Assembly (NCBI RefSeq): GCF_025465275.1
Contig: NZ_JAODNK010000212.1
Span: 1 to 36,043, forward strand
DNA: 36,043 bases
Direction: 5' to 3'
Source of the DNA: Nocardia sp.
Lineage (GTDB): Bacteria > Actinomycetota > Actinomycetes > Mycobacteriales > Mycobacteriaceae
The translations under genes were made by a program, and so were the position numbers. The notes beneath the pieces are model-generated. The model was given only the letters and a program-made list of their open reading frames with translations. It searched no databases and was not told the origin of the DNA. Positions 32,517-36,043 of the stretch are shown here, in pieces. The first letter of the stretch is position 1. The number at the start of each line of letters is the position of its first letter.

Positions 32517-33203
32517 ATGTTCGAACGTGCGCTGCAGAAGTCCGTGGAAATGGTGATCCGCGGTGGAACGGGGATACAGGCCCCGCTGGCGGCGAAGTAT
32601 GTCGGCAGGCTGCGCCGCAAGCACCCCAGCCGTTCGCCCGAGGACATTACGCAGGGCCTGGAGTGGCGATACCTGACCATCGTCACCGTCAGCGGCACGG
32701 TCGCGGGTCTGAGCGCCGCGGTTCCGGGCGTGGGCACGCTGATCGGATTGGCCGTCAGCGGTGTCGAATCGGTGTTCTTCCTGGAAGCCTCCGCGCTGTA
32801 CGCGGCCTCGATGAGCGCGGTGCACGGTATGGAGTCGCTGCCACCGAAACAGCGGCGCACGCTCATCGCCGGTGTGGTCCTCGGCGAGGCGGGCTCGGAA
32901 ATGCTCGGCAAGAGCGCCAGCCAATCGGCCCGGGACTGGGCCACCGTGGTGGCCGACAAACTTCCCGTCGTCCGCAATATCGACAATGCGATGGCGAAAC
33001 GGTTCATCGGCGGCTTCATCGTCAAGCGCGGTGTCCTCATGTTCGGTAAGACGCTGCCCGCCGGAATCGGCGCGGTCATCGGCGGTGTCGGCAACCACGC
33101 CCTGGGCAAGACTGTGATCACCAACGCACACAACACATTCGGTTCCGCACCCGAGAATTGGGCCGATAGGAAAGCGGAAATCACCGCATCCACTTCGGTC
33201 TAG
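32517..33203 (+). CDS. Hydrophobic glycine-rich membrane-associated protein, hypothetical
   Basis: A 228-residue protein with two hydrophobic Gly/Ala-rich segments: GTVAGLSAAVPGVGTLIGLA, then SGVESVFFLEASALYAASMS, and near the C-terminus TLPAGIGAVIGGVGNHALGK. These resemble the glycine-zipper helices of EcsC-like proteins, but I cannot assign a family firmly. The ATG at 32517 has AGAGGGGA about 7 bases upstream; an earlier ATG at 32472 lacks one. It lies between the two divergent kdp arms and is preceded by a copy of the 42-bp element found before the kdpD arm, so it is probably regulated with the potassium genes. Confidence 0.75.
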   Translation: MFERALQKSVEMVIRGGTGIQAPLAAKYVGRLRRKHPSRSPEDITQGLEWRYLTIVTVSGTVAGLSAAVPGVGTLIGLAVSGVESVFFLEASALYAASMSAVHGMESLPPKQRRTLIAGVVLGEAGSEMLGKSASQSARDWATVVADKLPVVRNIDNAMAKRFIGGFIVKRGVLMFGKTLPAGIGAVIGGVGNHALGKTVITNAHNTFGSAPENWADRKAEITASTSV

Positions 33204-33235
33204 GCGCAGCATTCCGGAACCGGGCGCACACATGC

Positions 33236-33277
33236 CGTCAACATCGGCTGGGGATTCGTAAAGAAACCGTCAGTACC
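33236..33277 (+). promoter_or_regulatory. 42-bp kdp-region element, copy 2
   Basis: The same layout as copy 1: CGTCAACATC, 11 bases, CGTAAAGAAACCGTCAG, one base, ACC. The fixed blocks are identical between copies while the spacers differ, which points to selection rather than simple duplication. It lies 91 bases before the small gene that leads the kdpD arm. Confidence 0.65.
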
Positions 33278-33313
33278 GAGCTATCGACCCAGGTCAGCGG
33301 TAAACAAAGGGAG

Positions 33314-33337
33314 ACCCGGCCGGCCGTTCGGCGGGGT
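33314..33337 (+). promoter_or_regulatory. Leader hairpin before the kdpD arm
   Basis: ACCCGGCCG (33314-33322) pairs with CGGCGGGGT (33329-33337) with one mismatch. A longer-range pair, ATCGACCC (33283-33290) with GGGTCGAT (33335-33342), is mutually exclusive with part of it. The two alternative folds end about 25 bases before the GTG at 33368. A role in translation control is speculative. Confidence 0.35.
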
Positions 33338-33367
33338 CGATCATTCCGCCTGAACAAGGAGACGACC

Positions 33368-33520
33368 GTGCCGCATCTCGCCGTGAGCCTGATAGTGATA
33401 TTCGGGTTCCTGGGTGCCGCGCTGTGCCTGCGGGTGCTCGCCAATTCCGTGCCCGCTCGCACCCCCGTCCGCGCGGCCGAGCCCGAGCTACGCGCGCGGC
33501 ACGCAATGATGAACGAGTGA
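33368..33520 (+). CDS. 50-aa membrane peptide coupled to kdpD
   Basis: A GTG at 33368 with a fine ribosome binding site (AAGGAG, 6 bases upstream) opens a 50-residue frame. It begins MPHLAVSLIVIFGFLGAALC, one hydrophobic helix, followed by a basic/acidic tail rich in Arg, Ala and Glu and ending RARHAMMNE. Its TGA overlaps the kdpD GTG by four bases (GTGA), so kdpD translation is coupled to it. I recognise no family. It may anchor or sense for KdpD, as small membrane proteins do for other sensor kinases, or be only a coupling leader. Confidence 0.75.
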   Translation: MPHLAVSLIVIFGFLGAALCLRVLANSVPARTPVRAAEPELRARHAMMNE

Positions 33521-36033
33521 AACGCGGCCAACTACGGATCTATCTGGGTGCAGCCCCCGGCGTGGGCAAGACCTTCGCCATGCTGTCGGAGGCGCATCGC
33601 CGGCTCGAACGCGGCCGCGATGTGGTCGCGGCCGTCGTCGAGACGCACGGACGATCCAAGACCGCGGAAATGCTGGCCGGTATCGAGCGCATCCCGCCCC
33701 GGATGATCGAGTACCGCGGGACCACCATGCCGGAACTGGATGTCGAAGCAGTGCTGCGACGTCATCCCGCGGTGGTGCTCGTGGACGAGCTGGCGCATAC
33801 GAACGTGACCGGAAGCAAGAACGAGAAGCGCTGGCAGGACGTGCAGGAGCTGCTCGAGGCCGGGATCGACGTGGTCTCGACGGTCAATGTGCAGCACCTG
33901 GAGAGTCTCAACGATGTGGTCGAGCAGATCACCGGGATCGTGCAGCGAGAAACCGTGCCGGACTGGGTCGTTCGCTCCGCGGATCAGGTCGAGCTGGTGG
34001 ACATCACACCGGAAGCCCTGCGCCGCAGGATGTCTCACGGCAATGTCTACGCCGCCGAGAAAGTGGATGCCGCACTGCGCAATTACTTCCGGCCCGGCAA
34101 TCTGACGGCTCTGCGCGAACTGGCGCTGCTGTGGCTGGCCGATCAGGTCGATTCGGCGCTCGCGAAATACCGTGCGGACCACAAGATCACGGCCACCTGG
34201 GAGGCGCGCGAGCGGCTGGTGGTGGCCGTCACCGGTGGCGCCGAATCGGAGACCATCCTGCGCCGCGCCAGCCGCATCGCCGCCAAATCCAGCGCCGAGC
34301 TGATCGTGGTGCACGTCGTGCGCGGTGACGGCCTGGCCGGGGTATCGGCGCAGCGCTTGACCCGGCTGCGCGAGCTGGCGACCGGTCTGGGCGCCAGCCT
34401 GCACACCGTCACCGGAGAGGATGTGCCCACGGCGCTCCTGGATTTCGCACGACAGGTGAACGCGACCCAGCTGGTGCTGGGCACCTCGCGGCGCTCCCGC
34501 TGGGCCCGCGTGCTCGATGAGGGCATCGGCGCCAATGTGGTGCAGCAGTCGGGAAAGATCGACGTGCACATGGTCACTCACGAGGAATCCAATCGCGGCT
34601 TCCGCTGGTCGTCGCTGACCCGTAAGGAACGCAGCCTCGGCTCCTGGTGCGCCGCGGTACTGGTGCCGTCGCTGATCTGCACGGTGACGTACTTCTGGCT
34701 GGATCGCTGGTTGGACCTCGGCGGCGAGAGTGCGCTGTTCTTCATCGGCGTCATCGCCGTCGCCCTGTTCGGCGGTGTGGCTCCGGCGGCGCTGTCGGCA
34801 CTACTGGGAGGCCTGCTGCTCAACTGGTACTTCACCGCGCCCCGCTACAGCCTCACCATTGCCGAGCTGGACAACTTCCTCACCATTGTGGTGATGCTGC
34901 TGGTGGCGGTCGCGGTGGCTGCGCTGGTGGATGTGGCGGCCAAACGAACACGGGAGGCGCGCAAGGCATCCCGGCAGGCCGAGCTACTGGCGCTGTTCGC
35001 GGGCTCGGTGCTCAGCGGTGCGGATCTGCAGGATCTGCTGGACCGAGCGCGCGAAACCTACGGGCAGAACGCGGTCAGCCTCGTCACCGACGAGGGTGTT
35101 GTCGAGTCGGTGGGCGAGAACCCGCCGCACCGAGTGATCGACGCCGAAACCGCTGTCGAAGCAGGCGATGACATCCACTGGCTGCTGCTCAGCGGACGCC
35201 AGGTGACCGCCGGCGACCGCCTGGTGCTCGGCGCGGTGGCCAATCAGGCTGCGGGACTGGTGAATCAGAAGAAACTGCAGGCCGAAGCGAGCTCAGCGCA
35301 AGCGGTGGTGGAGACCGACAAGCTGCGCCGCGCCCTGCTGTCTGCGGTCAGTCACGATCTGCGCACCCCGCTGGCGGCGGCCAAGGCCTCGGTATCCAGC
35401 CTGCGCAGCAATGATGTGGAGTTCTCCCCCGAGGACACCGCCGAATTGCTGGAGACCATCGAGGAATCGGTGGATCAGCTGACCGCACTCGTCGGCAATC
35501 TGCTCGACTCCTCGCGGCTCGCGGTCGGGGTGATCAAACCCCAGATGCGCCGCGTCTACCTCGACGAGGTGGTGCATCACGCGCTCATGAGCATGGGCAC
35601 CCGCGGCTTGCGGCGCACCGCCATGAACCGGGTGAAGGTGGAGGTGGGCACGGTCTCGGTGCTGGCCGACACCGGACTGCTGGAACGCGTGCTCGCCAAT
35701 CTCATCGACAATGCGGTGCGCTACTCCCCCAGCGACACGCCCGTGCGGGTGACCGCAGAACCGACCGGCAAACGGGTCGCCATCACGGTCGTCGACGCCG
35801 GTCCCGGCGTACCGACCGGTATGGAAGATCAGCTGTTCGAGCCCTTCCAGCGGCTCGGCGACCGCGACAACTCGACCGGCGTCGGCCTCGGCCTATCGGT
35901 GGTCCGCGGATTCGTGGACGCCATGGACGGCACCGTGCACGCGGAACCCACCCCCGGCGGAGGGTTGACAATGGTGATCGAACTACAAGCTTGCGACGAG
36001 TCGCAGCCTTGCGAGGAACAGGAGATCGGGTGA
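33517..36033 (+). CDS. kdpD: Sensor histidine kinase KdpD
   Basis: This 838-residue membrane kinase controls kdp expression in response to K+ limitation or osmotic stress. In order: the KdpD domain with P-loop GAAPGVGKT (residues 11-19) and VLVDELAHTN; a USP-like domain (about 225-365, RLVVAVTGGAESETILRRAS); four membrane helices (about 385-475); a GAF-like region; a HisKA domain with the phosphorylated His613 in SAVSHDLRTPLAAAK; and an HATPase domain with NLIDNAVRYSP, VVDAGPGVP and GVGLGLSVVRGF. The GTG at 33517 overlaps the stop of the 50-aa gene and gives the usual start KRGQLRIYLGAAPGVGKT; the open frame before it is not KdpD-like. Confidence 0.97.
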   Translation: MKRGQLRIYLGAAPGVGKTFAMLSEAHRRLERGRDVVAAVVETHGRSKTAEMLAGIERIPPRMIEYRGTTMPELDVEAVLRRHPAVVLVDELAHTNVTGSKNEKRWQDVQELLEAGIDVVSTVNVQHLESLNDVVEQITGIVQRETVPDWVVRSADQVELVDITPEALRRRMSHGNVYAAEKVDAALRNYFRPGNLTALRELALLWLADQVDSALAKYRADHKITATWEARERLVVAVTGGAESETILRRASRIAAKSSAELIVVHVVRGDGLAGVSAQRLTRLRELATGLGASLHTVTGEDVPTALLDFARQVNATQLVLGTSRRSRWARVLDEGIGANVVQQSGKIDVHMVTHEESNRGFRWSSLTRKERSLGSWCAAVLVPSLICTVTYFWLDRWLDLGGESALFFIGVIAVALFGGVAPAALSALLGGLLLNWYFTAPRYSLTIAELDNFLTIVVMLLVAVAVAALVDVAAKRTREARKASRQAELLALFAGSVLSGADLQDLLDRARETYGQNAVSLVTDEGVVESVGENPPHRVIDAETAVEAGDDIHWLLLSGRQVTAGDRLVLGAVANQAAGLVNQKKLQAEASSAQAVVETDKLRRALLSAVSHDLRTPLAAAKASVSSLRSNDVEFSPEDTAELLETIEESVDQLTALVGNLLDSSRLAVGVIKPQMRRVYLDEVVHHALMSMGTRGLRRTAMNRVKVEVGTVSVLADTGLLERVLANLIDNAVRYSPSDTPVRVTAEPTGKRVAITVVDAGPGVPTGMEDQLFEPFQRLGDRDNSTGVGLGLSVVRGFVDAMDGTVHAEPTPGGGLTMVIELQACDESQPCEEQEIG

Positions 36034-36043
36034 CGAAGCCGGC
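36030..36043 (+). CDS. kdpE: KdpE response regulator, first codons only
   Basis: A GTG at 36030 overlaps the kdpD TGA (GTGA) and is preceded by AGGAG with 5-base spacing to the start; only MTKP is visible before the window ends. By the conserved kdpD-kdpE order this should be the OmpR-family response regulator KdpE. The identity rests on context alone. Confidence 0.6.

Noticed and set aside
33204..33367. Possible c-di-AMP (ydaO-type) riboswitch before the kdpD arm
   Set aside because: Some actinobacterial potassium genes have one, but the conserved core sequences were not found; only a short hairpin is visible.

Overview
The window is high-GC DNA with actinobacterial signals: frequent GTG starts, many ATGA, GTGA and TAATG gene overlaps, and a mycobacterial-type order of smc, ftsY, amtB, glnK and glnD. 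It most resembles a mycolic-acid actinomycete of the Nocardia/Rhodococcus group. The genus is inferred from remembered family similarity, not from any search.

Layout. (1) 1-2526, minus strand: the nitrogen operon amtB-glnK-glnD (glnD runs off the left edge), with a GlnR-type operator upstream. (2) 2742-4289: ftsY. (3) 4475-13648: an accessory block lying between ftsY and smc. It holds a DUF2237 protein, an FAD monooxygenase divergent from a TetR regulator, a cytochrome P450, a small secreted protein, a HEAT-repeat protein, a PIG-L deacetylase, a gene remnant, a cupin, a second TetR with a zinc-ribbon and Ala-rich tail divergent from an NmrA-like oxidoreductase, and a secreted HAD acid phosphatase. 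(4) 13782-17390: smc. (5) 17732-18996: a cold-shock protein and a convergent pair of membrane genes separated by strong hairpins. (6) 19161-22172: two adjacent acyl-CoA dehydrogenases and an AhpD-like protein. (7) 22577-26524: a CBS-domain protein with an ArsB/NhaD-type permease, then an acyltransferase-3/SGNH O-acetylase. (8) 26671-27006: a winged-helix regulator. (9) 27252-36043: a divergent Kdp potassium locus.

The Kdp locus is the most interesting region. The transporter arm on the minus strand reads 27-aa peptide gene, kdpF, kdpA, kdpB, kdpC, and every junction is overlapping or abutting. The sensor arm on the plus strand reads 50-aa peptide gene, kdpD, kdpE (cut by the window edge), again with GTGA overlaps. 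A hydrophobic-protein gene sits between the arms. Two copies of a 42-bp element (32328-32369 and 33236-33277), with CGTMA half-sites 21 and 11 bp apart, stand before that gene and before the kdpD arm. Both small single-helix proteins are easy to miss in automatic annotation and are candidates for unrecorded Kdp components.

Several candidate operators were read directly: a GlnR-like array before amtB, an inverted repeat plus an IdeR-like iron-box core between the FAD monooxygenase and TetR, a palindrome matching the remembered KstR2 consensus before the P450, and a 12+2+12 palindrome between the second TetR and the NmrA-like gene. No tRNA, rRNA, CRISPR array or insertion sequence was recognised.
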